This document shows, one piece after another, positions 22,621-31,506 of a DNA stretch of 64,000 nt. The first letter of the stretch is position 1. Each line of letters starts with the position of its first letter. The stretch is from Aliivibrio sp. 1S175 (GTDB lineage: Bacteria; Pseudomonadota; Gammaproteobacteria; Enterobacterales; Vibrionaceae), in NCBI RefSeq assembly GCF_001690985.1, contig NZ_MAJS01000006.1:206145-270144 (forward strand). The letters run 5' to 3'. A model generated the notes under the pieces. It ran no database searches. It worked only from the letters and a program-made list of their open reading frames with translations, and was not told the origin of the DNA. The translations under genes were made by a program, and so were the position numbers.

Positions 22621-23628
22621 TCATTCCACCAGTCCCAAAATAGACTTTTTATATATTTTTGGTGTTAACCCACTAATGCGTTTAAATGCTCGTGAAAAAT
22701 GAGAAATATTATTATAACCAAGTTGGCTTGATATATGGGTCAATGAGTGACCTTCTTCCATTAATTCACATGATATTGATAAGGTAAGACTTTCTTTTAG
22801 TTGCCTAAATGACGTTCGTTCTTCTTTTAGTCGACGTTGGAAAGTCCTTGGTGTCATTTGTAATAACTTAGCGGCTTGCTTAATATTTAAAGAGTGCTCC
22901 CGAACATAAGGAAGTAATGAGGTAAAAACACTATCACTGAAGCTAGAATGCCACTCAACGAGTGGTTCTTTATGCTTAGTGTCTGATGGAATAAATTTAA
23001 CGGTAGAGTTAAGAATTTTTTCATCAATCAATAATGCACTTTTACTTTGAGATATAAAAAATTGTGTTTTTTGATTTAGTGCTGAACGAATTATCTCATC
23101 ATCAACGTGTTGTATCTTTACTTGTTCGGGAAACCAATCTGATTTTGTTAATGCTTGAATGAGTTCAATAATATATAAGACTGCAAAAACTTCGCCCCAA
23201 ATAAAATAAATCGTATCTTCATAAGAGGCAGAGCGGCAGAGCCAGTATTTATCATATTCATTTTCAAAAGTAATCTCGCTGCCTGGCGAATCATGGTTGA
23301 ATATGATGTTCACTTTTTCGAGTGCTTCCTTTACGGTTACGGTGCTATCAAATTGTTTAAGTATCTGAGGTATTATTCTTTGACGAAATGCAGTGCGTAA
23401 TAATTCACTAAAACTATTTACACCAACCTGTGAAGACAGTAGATATACAAGGCGTTTAACCGGTTCTACTGGTAAATAATCTTTATCTGTTTCAAATAAG
23501 TCTGGTGGTAAGCCTGAATCATTTAATAGTTCTTGTACGTTGATACCATGCTTTGAAAACACGTCTAAAAGAATCTTTGTATATCCAGTGCGGATCATTG
23601 GTAATGGTTTTGAGGCTATTTTCTGCAT
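22621..23628 (-). CDS. AraC-family transcriptional regulator
   Basis: This 335-residue regulator has an N-terminal ligand-binding domain of the OruR/ArgR-like AraC type (residues about 20-200) and a C-terminal AraC double helix-turn-helix. The latter shows LNIKQAAKLLQMTPRTFQRRL near residues 243-263 and ISSQLGYNNISHFSRAFKRISGLTPKIYK near the end. It is divergent from the HlyD/DUF2955/AI-2E gene group and is the likely local regulator of that group. The effector is unknown. Confidence 0.9.
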   Translation of the reverse strand: MQKIASKPLPMIRTGYTKILLDVFSKHGINVQELLNDSGLPPDLFETDKDYLPVEPVKRLVYLLSSQVGVNSFSELLRTAFRQRIIPQILKQFDSTVTVKEALEKVNIIFNHDSPGSEITFENEYDKYWLCRSASYEDTIYFIWGEVFAVLYIIELIQALTKSDWFPEQVKIQHVDDEIIRSALNQKTQFFISQSKSALLIDEKILNSTVKFIPSDTKHKEPLVEWHSSFSDSVFTSLLPYVREHSLNIKQAAKLLQMTPRTFQRRLKEERTSFRQLKESLTLSISCELMEEGHSLTHISSQLGYNNISHFSRAFKRISGLTPKIYKKSILGLVE

Positions 23629-23902
23629 AGATAGCGATCCTTTTTATTGCACATTTACTTGTAAGATTAATTATTGGCGCAAAATGGTAAGTTTTCATCC
23701 TATCTAGCCTGATATATTTGTTTTTATATTCTCTTTGCGACACAACCCCCAAATTTAATGCGTAAGGGTATTCCCGTCGTTATAAAGTTTTATATAAATA
23801 AACTATTAAATAATAAGTGAATTTTGACAAGCATTACTCGATTTATCTCAAAAAACAACTATACATATATATGAATGGAATCAATTAGTAGTAGGTTAAA
23901 TT

Positions 23903-25030
23903 ATGACGGAAAAAATAGACGTGAATAAAAAAGAAAATGAAGTAGAACAAGCAGTTGAAGCGCCTAAAAAAGTAAATAAAGTTCGAAAAATTACGAATTA
24001 CTTATTAATTACGGTCTCTGTTTTATTATTGTTTAGCATTATTTCAGATCGAGTGATTCCATTAACAGATAATGCCAGAGTAAAAGGTTATGTTGTCCCA
24101 ATTAAACCCCAAGTATCTGGACAGGTTCTTGATATTTTAGTTCAGCCTAATCAGTTAGTTAAGCAAGGGGATGTGCTTGCTAAATTAAATCCAGTTGATT
24201 ATCAAATTGCGGTAAAACAAGCAGAACAAAGTTTAGAAATTGCAGGGCAAAATGTAGGGGCTCAAACTGCAGCGATTGCGTCTTCACAAGCAAGATTAAC
24301 AAGTGCAAACGTTGAATTAGAAAATGAGAAGTTGCAATCTGCACGGATTCTTGAAATGGCTGAACGAGGTGTCGTTTCTCAATCAGATGCCGATCAGGCT
24401 CGTGCAAAGATAGCAACAGCACGAGCTAATGTGACTAACGCTCGAGCCGATCTTGAAAAATCGAAAAGCCAACTGGGTGCAGATGGTGAAGACAACAGTC
24501 AAATTAAAGCGGCATTGTTAGCTTTAGAACAAGCTCAAATTAATTTAGAGCGAACAGAAGTAAAAGCACCTACTGCAGGAGGGGTCTCTAATTTTAGTCT
24601 TTCTGAAGGTTTCTATGCCTCTGCTGGACAACCAATCATGACCTTTGTATCAACGGAAAGTATATGGATTGAAGCTTATTTTCGTGAGAACAGTTTAGGC
24701 AATATTAAAGTGGGCGATGAAGTTGATATTGCACTTGATTTTGCGCCAGGAAAGGTGATTAAAGGAACGGTTTCTAGCGTTGATTGGGGCGTTGATTGGG
24801 GACAAAACAATCAAGCTGGGAAATTAGCACAAGCCAATAATCAAACTGGCTGGCTTCGCCAAACTCAAATGCTACCGATAGCTATTGAATTTGAACATTC
24901 ACAAACCACAGGATTATTACGTATTGGCGGGCAAGCTGATGTGATTGTTTATAGTGGTGATAATATTGTTTTCAATACGATTGGTAAGTTGTGGATCCGT
25001 TTCGTGAGCTTGATGTCTTATGTTCGATAG
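23903..25030 (+). CDS. HlyD/EmrA-type membrane fusion protein
   Basis: This 375-residue periplasmic adaptor has a short cytosolic N-terminus rich in Lys/Glu, one TM helix (residues about 30-50), a split lipoyl domain (VVPIKPQVSGQVLDILVQPNQLVKQGDVLAKLNP at residues 63-96 and VKAPTAGGVSN near 228), an alpha-helical hairpin (residues 105-215), and a beta-barrel. It overlaps the next gene by 11 bp. With a DUF2955/FUSC-like permease as partner, as in the AaeA-AaeB arrangement, export of aromatic or other small compounds is likely. The substrate is not known. Confidence 0.9.
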   Translation: MTEKIDVNKKENEVEQAVEAPKKVNKVRKITNYLLITVSVLLLFSIISDRVIPLTDNARVKGYVVPIKPQVSGQVLDILVQPNQLVKQGDVLAKLNPVDYQIAVKQAEQSLEIAGQNVGAQTAAIASSQARLTSANVELENEKLQSARILEMAERGVVSQSDADQARAKIATARANVTNARADLEKSKSQLGADGEDNSQIKAALLALEQAQINLERTEVKAPTAGGVSNFSLSEGFYASAGQPIMTFVSTESIWIEAYFRENSLGNIKVGDEVDIALDFAPGKVIKGTVSSVDWGVDWGQNNQAGKLAQANNQTGWLRQTQMLPIAIEFEHSQTTGLLRIGGQADVIVYSGDNIVFNTIGKLWIRFVSLMSYVR

Positions 25031-26039
25031 CCTTATCGAGAATACTCGAATTCAAACGAAGATAATTCGATATACCGTTGGTGTTGGCTTAGCTGTATTT
25101 TTGGCCGCTTGGATTGATTGGCCACTTGCTTTTGTTGCGCCTGTATTTGTCGCTAAATTTTTAGTAGATAAACCAGAATTAAACAAAGAAACTATTTATG
25201 AACTAATGGTCGCAATGGTAATGACTATCGCGCTCGGATTGTTTTTAGCAAACGGTATTACTCAATACCCAATCCCAATGTTAATTATTATCGGGTTAAT
25301 GATGTTATGGGGCTATTATTTATTTACTGACCCTAAGTGGAATTTGTTTGCAACAATATTGATTATTGCTGTATTAATGTTGCCTTTTATGGCGATATCA
25401 AATCCTGGAGTCTCTGTCTTTTTAGCGACAGGATTAAGTAGTTCAGGGGTTGTTGCAGTACTGATTTTTGCTTTTGTTCATATTTACTTCCCTGAGCCAG
25501 AATCAACGTTCTCAGGTTATCAACCTTCTCCATTATCAAAACAACAACGATGGCATGCGGCTTTTAGAGCGATGATTATTTCTTTTCCTGTTGTTTGTTT
25601 TTTCTTTATTTTTCAAATATCTGAAGCATTATTAACTATGATGTTTATTGCTTTATTATCACTAATGATCACGGGTGAAAAGTCCGTTAAGTTAAGTGCA
25701 TTTTTAATTATTAGTAATAGCATTGGCGGCTTGTTGGCAATAGGCGTTTTTTCTGTCTTAACTCTTGCACCAAATATTGTGTTTTACACTTTGTTTATTT
25801 CATTTGTGGCTATCATTATTGCAACGCAAATTTACACTAAACCAGATAAGGCACCAATATATACAACGGCATTTAGCACGGTACTTGTCTTGTTAGGCAG
25901 TACTTTAATGAGCTCAGGTGATATTGATAACAATATGTTGATACGCATATTTCAATTATTTTTAATTGGAATTTATATGATAGTTGTTTCTTTTTTCTTA
26001 GAAACTCGTCATTGGAAATTTTTAAATATGCAGACTTAA
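25020..26039 (+). CDS. DUF2955/FUSC-like efflux permease
   Basis: This 339-residue integral membrane protein has about ten hydrophobic helices in two blocks. The first runs from GVGLAVFLAAWIDWPLAFVAPVFVAKFL (residues 19-46) to 155. A charged linker with FPEPESTFSGYQPS follows near residue 160, then a second block. The layout fits the DUF2955/FUSC family that pairs with HlyD-type adaptors. It overlaps the adaptor gene upstream, so the two are translationally coupled. Confidence 0.85.
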   Translation: MFDSLIENTRIQTKIIRYTVGVGLAVFLAAWIDWPLAFVAPVFVAKFLVDKPELNKETIYELMVAMVMTIALGLFLANGITQYPIPMLIIIGLMMLWGYYLFTDPKWNLFATILIIAVLMLPFMAISNPGVSVFLATGLSSSGVVAVLIFAFVHIYFPEPESTFSGYQPSPLSKQQRWHAAFRAMIISFPVVCFFFIFQISEALLTMMFIALLSLMITGEKSVKLSAFLIISNSIGGLLAIGVFSVLTLAPNIVFYTLFISFVAIIIATQIYTKPDKAPIYTTAFSTVLVLLGSTLMSSGDIDNNMLIRIFQLFLIGIYMIVVSFFLETRHWKFLNMQT

Positions 26040-26067
26040 GTGTGCATGTAAATAACAAGGAATGTTT

Positions 26068-27129
26068 ATGAAATTTGAAACTGACTTTTCGAAACAGGCT
26101 ATCGATGCATTTATTAAAATTGCAGCGATTGCGGTTTTAGTTTATTGGTGTTTTTCCATATTACGACCTTTTATTTTGCTTGTTGTATGGGGTGGGATTA
26201 TCGCCACGGCTTTATATCCAGTCGTAGTGTGGGGGAATAAGAAATTTGGATTTAGTAAAGGTAAAATGAGTGGAGGGTTGGCGTTTATTGGCGTTGTGCT
26301 TTTACTTATTCCACTGATTGCTATTTCTACAGGGTTGTATACTAGTGGGTCGGAGTTAATTACGGGTTATCAAGATGGAACCATTTCTATTCCTAAGCCA
26401 GATGCAAGCATGGCTGATTGGCCCGTTATTGGTGAAAAAGCGTATGCATTTGGTATTCAAGCATCATCTAATTTAGAAAGTGTATTTTTGAAGTATGGAG
26501 AGGAAGTTAAAGCGATTGTAAGCAAGCTAGCTTCACTTGTCGGGTCACTTGGTGGTGGATTCATTCAATTTATAATCTCAACTATTATCGCAGGTGCTTT
26601 CATGGCAAATGCAGATAAATGTGAACGTGCATTTATTTTAATCGCGGACAGATTAACGGGTGAACATGGCGAAGCATTAACCACACTGTCGAAAACGACA
26701 GTTAGAGGGGTTGTGCAAGGCGTAATTGGTGTTGCTGTCATACAATCAATTATGGCAGGTATAGGAATGGCTTTTGTTGGCGTTCCTGCGCTTGGTTTAT
26801 GGATGCTGCTTGTTATGCTTGTGGCTATAATTCAACTTCCTCCTATCTTAGCTTTACTTCCGGTAATTTTTTACGTGTTCAGTGTAGATACAACGACAAC
26901 GGCGGTTATTTTTCTTATTTGGTGCATTATTGTCAGTGGTAGTGATGCAGTATTAAAACCAATGTTATTAAGCCGTGGTTCTGATATTCCAATGTTGGTT
27001 ATTTTATTAGGAGCATTAGGAGGAATGGCAATGTCAGGTATTGTAGGTTTATTTGTTGGCGCAGTTGTTCTGAGTTTAACGTATCAGCTATTTACGGTTT
27101 GGTTAGACAGTGAAGCAAAAGAGGATTAA
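26068..27129 (+). CDS. AI-2E transporter family membrane protein
   Basis: This protein of about 353 residues belongs to the AI-2E/PerM family of putative inner-membrane exporters. It shows N-terminal paired helices (FIKIAAIAVLVYWCFSILRPFILLVVWGGI), a central periplasmic region (residues 80-155), and the conserved C-terminal block PPILALLPVIFYVFS...GSDAVLKPMLLSRGSDIPMLVILLGALGG. I preferred the ATG at 26,068 because an AAGG ribosome binding site lies 7 bp before it, while the ATG at 26,062 is too close. It is probably co-transcribed with the adaptor and permease. Confidence 0.9.
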   Translation: MKFETDFSKQAIDAFIKIAAIAVLVYWCFSILRPFILLVVWGGIIATALYPVVVWGNKKFGFSKGKMSGGLAFIGVVLLLIPLIAISTGLYTSGSELITGYQDGTISIPKPDASMADWPVIGEKAYAFGIQASSNLESVFLKYGEEVKAIVSKLASLVGSLGGGFIQFIISTIIAGAFMANADKCERAFILIADRLTGEHGEALTTLSKTTVRGVVQGVIGVAVIQSIMAGIGMAFVGVPALGLWMLLVMLVAIIQLPPILALLPVIFYVFSVDTTTTAVIFLIWCIIVSGSDAVLKPMLLSRGSDIPMLVILLGALGGMAMSGIVGLFVGAVVLSLTYQLFTVWLDSEAKED

Positions 27130-27131
27130 AG

Positions 27132-27794
27132 ATGAAGAAAGTGTCAAGAGATGACAATTTTTACTTCTTATTTTTTGCTTTATTAGGCTTGTTATTTACT
27201 AGCGCAATGATGCAACAATTATTTGAAGAGGGGCAAAAGATGATTTTGGCTCTGATCATTGTCTGCTTAGCACTTTCAATTGTCGGTGTAAATCATAAAC
27301 AAACCTTTTATCGTAGCTGGTATGGGTTTCTATTAACTCTTGCTGGTATTTCAGGAGCCTTTTCATTTTTTGAAGGTTATGATTTGTCATTAGTGACGTT
27401 AATAGCGCTGTTATTTTTTCTACTCTCTCATACTTACGCAGCATTAAAACAAGTTATGTTAACTGATTATGTTAGCCGAAATCAGATTGTAGGTTCGGTT
27501 TGTGTTTATCTTTTACTTGGGGTGTCGTGGGCAATTATTTATCTTATTCAAATAGAGCTTTTTCCGCAGTCATTCTATGGGATTGAAGATAAAGCTTGGA
27601 TTGATAACCTCTTTGAAGTTATTTATTTTAGTTTTATAACACTAACAACGGTGGGGTATGGTGATATTTCTCCTGTACTACCTATACCTAAGTTTTTTGT
27701 TTTTCTTGAGTCACTTACTGGAAGTTTTTATCTTGCGATAATGGTTGCAAGCCTAGTGAGCAGTCGATTAAATCAATCAGATAATCACCGTTAA
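27132..27794 (+). CDS. Two-pore-type potassium/ion channel family protein
   Basis: This 220-residue membrane protein has six hydrophobic segments. The selectivity filter TLTTVGYGDIS lies near residues 174-184, between a pore helix and a last TM helix, which marks a voltage-gated-like bacterial K+ channel (ion channel domain). There is no RCK/TrkA cytosolic domain. It follows the AI-2E gene by 2 bp and is the last gene of this group. Confidence 0.88.
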   Translation: MKKVSRDDNFYFLFFALLGLLFTSAMMQQLFEEGQKMILALIIVCLALSIVGVNHKQTFYRSWYGFLLTLAGISGAFSFFEGYDLSLVTLIALLFFLLSHTYAALKQVMLTDYVSRNQIVGSVCVYLLLGVSWAIIYLIQIELFPQSFYGIEDKAWIDNLFEVIYFSFITLTTVGYGDISPVLPIPKFFVFLESLTGSFYLAIMVASLVSSRLNQSDNHR

Positions 27795-28236
27795 TTCAAT
27801 TCTTATCTTATAAGATGCACCGCGTTATTTTTATAAGGTAACGTGATGCATACAGTATTTATATTATTAACTCATCACATAGCTATACGTTTTCTTACTT
27901 GCCCAAACAATCCCTTTAAAAATATTTAAGCATGATCTTATTACGAACTGTGAGATAGAAAGACTTAACTCTTTAGCAACTTTTAATATGTGATAGAAAT
28001 CAGAGTGTTTAAAATCATTGATTGTCATTTTAGTATCCAACGTAAGTGGCATCCGAACCAGGGTAGAAGTCATTTGATTGAGAGAATAATACGTTGAAAA
28101 TGGAAATAATAATTACCATTTAGCGCCAATGACGAAAGATTTAGTCAGTTAATATGAAAGTGCATGTAACAAAAATGGCGACCGCATAGGACGCCATTTT
28201 CATTATTACTCTTATTTCGATCTCTAGGTTTATATA
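27795..28236. other. 442-bp spacer without a supported gene
   Basis: The spacer lies between the K+-channel gene and the convergent UPF0149 gene. It holds a minus-strand open frame of 68 codons (27,867-28,073) without a usable ribosome binding site or a recognised family, which I do not call. It also holds a terminator hairpin at 28,172-28,204. Confidence 0.5.
28172..28204 (-). terminator. Terminator after UPF0149 gene
   Basis: The stem AAAATGGCG / CGCCATTTT with an 11-nt loop is flanked by A and T runs. It lies 33 bp after the stop of the minus-strand gene ending at 28,237. Confidence 0.75.
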
Positions 28237-28827
28237 TTACGCTTCTCTGTTTGCTTCGGCTTCTGCAAGCTCATAACCACGCATAGTTAAACCACAAAGC
28301 ATCATAGGAACGGCATTGTAGATTTCTACAAATTCATCCAAGCCTTCAATGCCTTGTTCTTTTAGTGTATTTAGTGCTGTTTCTGGATCAAAAAGCATAC
28401 TTATTGATAATAATACACCACCAAGTAGAGCGTTATTTTCACTCTCTTCAGGCATTAATGTTTCCCAATCATCACGAGTTAATTGCCAACCTTGTAATAA
28501 ACCTTCAGAAAACTGGCGAGTATGCGTAGTTATAATTTCTTCGTCATCAAGTTGACAAGCTTCAGGCCATTGCCATTTACCAGCAAGGAAACCTTCGCGG
28601 TAGTCATTCCATAAATTAACAACAGCATTAGCATATGCTTCTAATTCTTCAGCGGTGGTGAAAGGAGATACTTCTTCTCCACCCCATAAAAAAGCTAACC
28701 ATTCATTTGGGTTAATAAGGTTTGGAGCTGCTGCCATCGCAGCAACAAATCCTTGCGTTTGCGCTTCAGTAAGTAGTTTGTTTTCTAATTCAGGGTTTGA
28801 AAGAATTGCCGTAAGTGATAAAGACAT
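28237..28827 (-). CDS. UPF0149 (YecA/YgfB-like) family protein
   Basis: This acidic 196-residue protein belongs to the UPF0149 family of unknown function. It shows WLAFLWGGEE near residue 43, YREGFLAGKWQWPEAC near residue 79 and FSEGLLQGWQLTRDDWETLMPEE near residue 108. It lacks the C-terminal SEC-C zinc motif found in some YecA proteins. It is monocistronic. Confidence 0.82.
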   Translation of the reverse strand: MSLSLTAILSNPELENKLLTEAQTQGFVAAMAAAPNLINPNEWLAFLWGGEEVSPFTTAEELEAYANAVVNLWNDYREGFLAGKWQWPEACQLDDEEIITTHTRQFSEGLLQGWQLTRDDWETLMPEESENNALLGGVLLSISMLFDPETALNTLKEQGIEGLDEFVEIYNAVPMMLCGLTMRGYELAEAEANREA

Positions 28828-29157
28828 AATGTTCTCATTTCATTCAAAGTTTCCACTATTGTATCAAGAACTTTTAACATTGTCTGAACAGAAATATTGC
28901 CTTAATTTTTAGTCATCAATTAAGTTATTTTTTTGTGAAAGTTAATTACGAATTCTAACAAGTAGCTGATTAAACTGATTTTAAATTAAAAATTAGCTGT
29001 AAATTTACTACATCGTGTTAACTTCGAGATCTAATTCTAATTAAGTTGTGGTTTAATAGTGATAATTACTGCTCCGTTGGATTGCTGTAGTTCGTATGAC
29101 TGTAATTTGCAACTTAACTAGTGTTATTAACCTTAAATTTTTTGGAGATGGACTGAA
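28828..29157. other. 330-bp divergent promoter region (UPF0149 gene / alaE)
   Basis: The spacer is AT-rich and no gene is seen. It holds the promoters of two divergent genes. A GGAG-type ribosome binding site (TTTTTTGGAGATGG) precedes the alaE start. Confidence 0.5.
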
Positions 29158-29610
29158 ATGTCTAGAAAAGGGCCATTTAGTATTCGCAATGCTGCGGCTG
29201 ATACATTTGCAATGGTGATTTTTTGTTTTATTACGGGCATGTTTATTGAAATGTTAGTTTCTGGGATGACATTTGAGCAATCATTAGCTTCTCGAACCTT
29301 ATCTATACCAGTGAATATTGCTATCGCATGGCCTTATGGTGTGTTTCGGGATTTTATGTTGCGTCAAGGCTCTCGAGTATCGTCAGCCTCTTTCATGAAA
29401 AATCTTTCAGACTTAACTGCATACGTCTTATTTCAGTCTCCAGCTTATGCTGCAATTTTATTTACGGTAGGGGCTAGTACAGATCAAATTATTACTGCCG
29501 TTTCAAGTAATGCCGTTGTTTCGTGCGTGATGGGTGTTTTCTATGGCTATTTCCTTGATGCTTGTCGTAAAGCGTTTAAAGTTCCTGGATATACCCGAAA
29601 AGCACATTAA
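29158..29610 (+). CDS. alaE: L-alanine exporter AlaE
   Basis: AlaE exports L-alanine across the inner membrane and prevents its toxic build-up. The 150-residue protein has the conserved N-terminus [20 protein letters not shown], four hydrophobic helices, and the motif [18 protein letters not shown] near residues 58-75. It is a single gene. Confidence 0.93.
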   Translation: MSRKGPFSIRNAAADTFAMVIFCFITGMFIEMLVSGMTFEQSLASRTLSIPVNIAIAWPYGVFRDFMLRQGSRVSSASFMKNLSDLTAYVLFQSPAYAAILFTVGASTDQIITAVSSNAVVSCVMGVFYGYFLDACRKAFKVPGYTRKAH

Positions 29611-29940
29611 TGAGTTCGGTATCTAACTTTTAAAGCCAGCAACTTTTTGTTGGCTTTTCATCTTTAAATTTTTAGATTAGATAATGTAAATCCTAAGTTT
29701 AATTGGTTTGATTGGTATATCGACAGTTTCTGCATATCGTTATCTTCAGAAAAAGAGTAGAAACAAGAAACAAGAGGCTAGTGACGGTGGTTAAAGCCTA
29801 ATATGTAGGCTTTAATGCTTATATTCCGACCAAGAAGAGTGAAAATAGAGCAAACAGGAAGGCGAAAGAAAGAAAGGCCTTGACCATTCCCTGCTAAATC
29901 ATTAAATTAGCGCTCGTTGTCTCGAAAAGAACAACAATTT
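29611..29940. other. 330-bp spacer between alaE and tRNA-Ser
   Basis: It begins with an imperfect hairpin, AAAGCCAGCAAC / GTTGGCTTTT (29,632-29,660), that may terminate alaE. The rest has no gene with a proper start codon. The tRNA promoter should lie just before 29,941. Confidence 0.45.
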
Positions 29941-30028
29941 GGTGAGTTGTCCGAGTGGCTGAAGGAGCACGCCTGGAAAGTGTGTGTATGGCAACGTACC
30001 GAGAGTTCGAATCTCTCACTCACCACCA
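29941..30028 (+). tRNA. tRNA-Ser (anticodon GGA)
   Basis: This is an 88-nt class II tRNA. The acceptor stem is GGTGAGT / ACTCACC, the D-arm region is TCCGAGTGGCTGAAGGAGC, the anticodon loop is CTGGAAA with anticodon GGA in a CACGC/GTGTG stem, and there is a long variable arm. The T loop is TTCGAAT and CCA is encoded at 30,026-30,028. The discriminator base reads A, while serine tRNAs of E. coli have G. Confidence 0.96.
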
Positions 30029-30035
30029 CATTTGA

Positions 30036-30066
30036 AACCCTAGCAGAAATGCTGGGGTTTTTTCGT
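30036..30066 (+). terminator. Terminator after tRNA-Ser
   Basis: The stem AACCCTAGCA / TGCTGGGGTT (one G-T pair) is followed by T6, 8 bp after the tRNA CCA end. Confidence 0.9.
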
Positions 30067-30195
30067 TTTAAGCCCCTAGAAACCTTTGTTTATACTTCCT
30101 CGCAATAAATACTTTTCAAACATTAATCTTTTATTTTGATCTAAAAAGCAGCGAATAACGTAGAATTTCGTAATATTCAAAAAATAGAGAATGGT

Positions 30196-30582
30196 ATGTA
30201 TCAGTTAACGATTTTTTATGATGGTACTTGCCCGTTGTGTGTCAAAGAGATGAATGCACTTATTGCGCAAGATAATAAACAAAAGATTAAAACAATTGAT
30301 ATCTATAGCGAAGAGTTTTCTGCTTATCCGCAAATTGACGCTAACGCTGCAAACACCGTTTTGCATGGGTTAAATGCAAATGGTGAGCTCTTTCTTGGAT
30401 TAGATGTAACGTATAAAGCGTGGAGTTTAGTAGGGAAAGGTTGGCTCTATGCTCCATTACGTTGGCCTGCTATCAAGCCAGTTGCGGATTGGTGTTATCT
30501 TCGTTTTGCCAAAAATCGTTATCGCGTTTCATACTGGTTAACGGGATCCTCGAGTTGCAATAAAAACAGTTGCTTAAAATAG
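30196..30582 (+). CDS. DCC-family thiol-disulphide oxidoreductase-like protein (DUF393)
   Basis: This 128-residue protein has the DUF393 signature FYDGTCPLCVKEM at residues 7-19, a DxxCPxC-type motif, and the later RWPAIKPVADWCYLRFAKNRYRVS segment. The C-terminus carries two more cysteines (SSSCNKNSCLK). The family is predicted to have a thioredoxin-like fold with unknown substrate. It lies 34 bp before an SDR gene on the same strand. Confidence 0.88.
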   Translation: MYQLTIFYDGTCPLCVKEMNALIAQDNKQKIKTIDIYSEEFSAYPQIDANAANTVLHGLNANGELFLGLDVTYKAWSLVGKGWLYAPLRWPAIKPVADWCYLRFAKNRYRVSYWLTGSSSCNKNSCLK

Positions 30583-30619
30583 TATTGTGAATTTGGCGTA
30601 ACTCATGTGAGGGGATGTG

Positions 30620-31327
30620 ATGAAAATCTTGATTGTTGGGGGAAATGGAGGAATTGGGTTCGCGATGCTGCAAGAGAGTCTTACCAGATTTTCTGATGCT
30701 CAGGTCCATGCAACTTACCGACAAACTAAGCCACAGTGGCACCATGCACGAGTGGTTTGGCACAAAATTGATGCGAGCAGTAATGAAGACGTGAAATCAT
30801 TGAGTGAGCGATTCGATGATATTGATTGGGTTATTAATTGTGTTGGCATGCTACATACTCCAGATAAAGGGCCAGAGAAAAATCTTAGTGCAATAGATGA
30901 GGCGTTTTTTCAACAGATGATGACCATTAATACGCTGCCTACCTTATTATTAGCAAAGTACTTTACACCAAAATTGAAACGGGCAGATAAACCTAAGTTT
31001 GCGGTTATTTCAGCTAAGGTTGGTAGTATTTCAGATAATCAATTGGGTGGATGGTACAGTTACAGAGTATCAAAGGCCGCTTTAAATATGTTCATCAAAA
31101 CCATGTCAATTGAATGGCAGAGAATGATAAGAGAAGGGGTGGTATTAGCCCTTCATCCTGGAACGACAGATACCGCATTATCTGAACCTTTCCATAGGAA
31201 TGTCCCTAAAGGGAAATTATTTACTCCAGAGAGGGTCGCACATGATCTGATCGGTTTGATAGAATCAAGTACACCGCAAAAGAGTGGTTCATTTTTGGCT
31301 TATAACGGAGAACAATTACCTTGGTAG
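30620..31327 (+). CDS. SDR-family short-chain dehydrogenase/reductase
   Basis: This 235-residue cytosolic oxidoreductase has the NAD(P)-binding motif VGGNGGIGFAM at residues 6-16, the INCVGMLH segment near residue 75, and the catalytic pair in SYRVSKAAL (YxxxK) near residues 150-158. The C-terminal family signature LHPGTTDTALSEPF matches CsgA/carbonyl-reductase-like SDRs. The ATG at 30,620 is preferred over the GTG just before it, since GAGGGGATGTG supplies the ribosome binding site. The substrate is not known. Confidence 0.88.
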   Translation: MKILIVGGNGGIGFAMLQESLTRFSDAQVHATYRQTKPQWHHARVVWHKIDASSNEDVKSLSERFDDIDWVINCVGMLHTPDKGPEKNLSAIDEAFFQQMMTINTLPTLLLAKYFTPKLKRADKPKFAVISAKVGSISDNQLGGWYSYRVSKAALNMFIKTMSIEWQRMIREGVVLALHPGTTDTALSEPFHRNVPKGKLFTPERVAHDLIGLIESSTPQKSGSFLAYNGEQLPW

Positions 31328-31506
31328 TGTTAAATGATCGATAAGACTGTTTTCATTGCAGTGATATACCGATGATTTATCACTAATTAAAGTAATATAT
31401 GTATTTAGTTTTTTATTTCGCTATAAAGCTTATCCAGAACAGCGTAGGATCAAGGTAACTTTAGATAATAATTAGGTTTGGGTTTCGGCTCACTAAGATA
31501 AAAACC

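Noticed and set aside
27867-28073. Minus-strand open frame of 68 codons
   Set aside because: It has no ribosome binding site and no recognised family; it remains possible but is not supported.
29700-29795. Possible small membrane peptide ending in KKQEASDGG
   Set aside because: The frame has a plausible hydrophobic stretch but no ATG, GTG or well-placed TTG start with a ribosome binding site.
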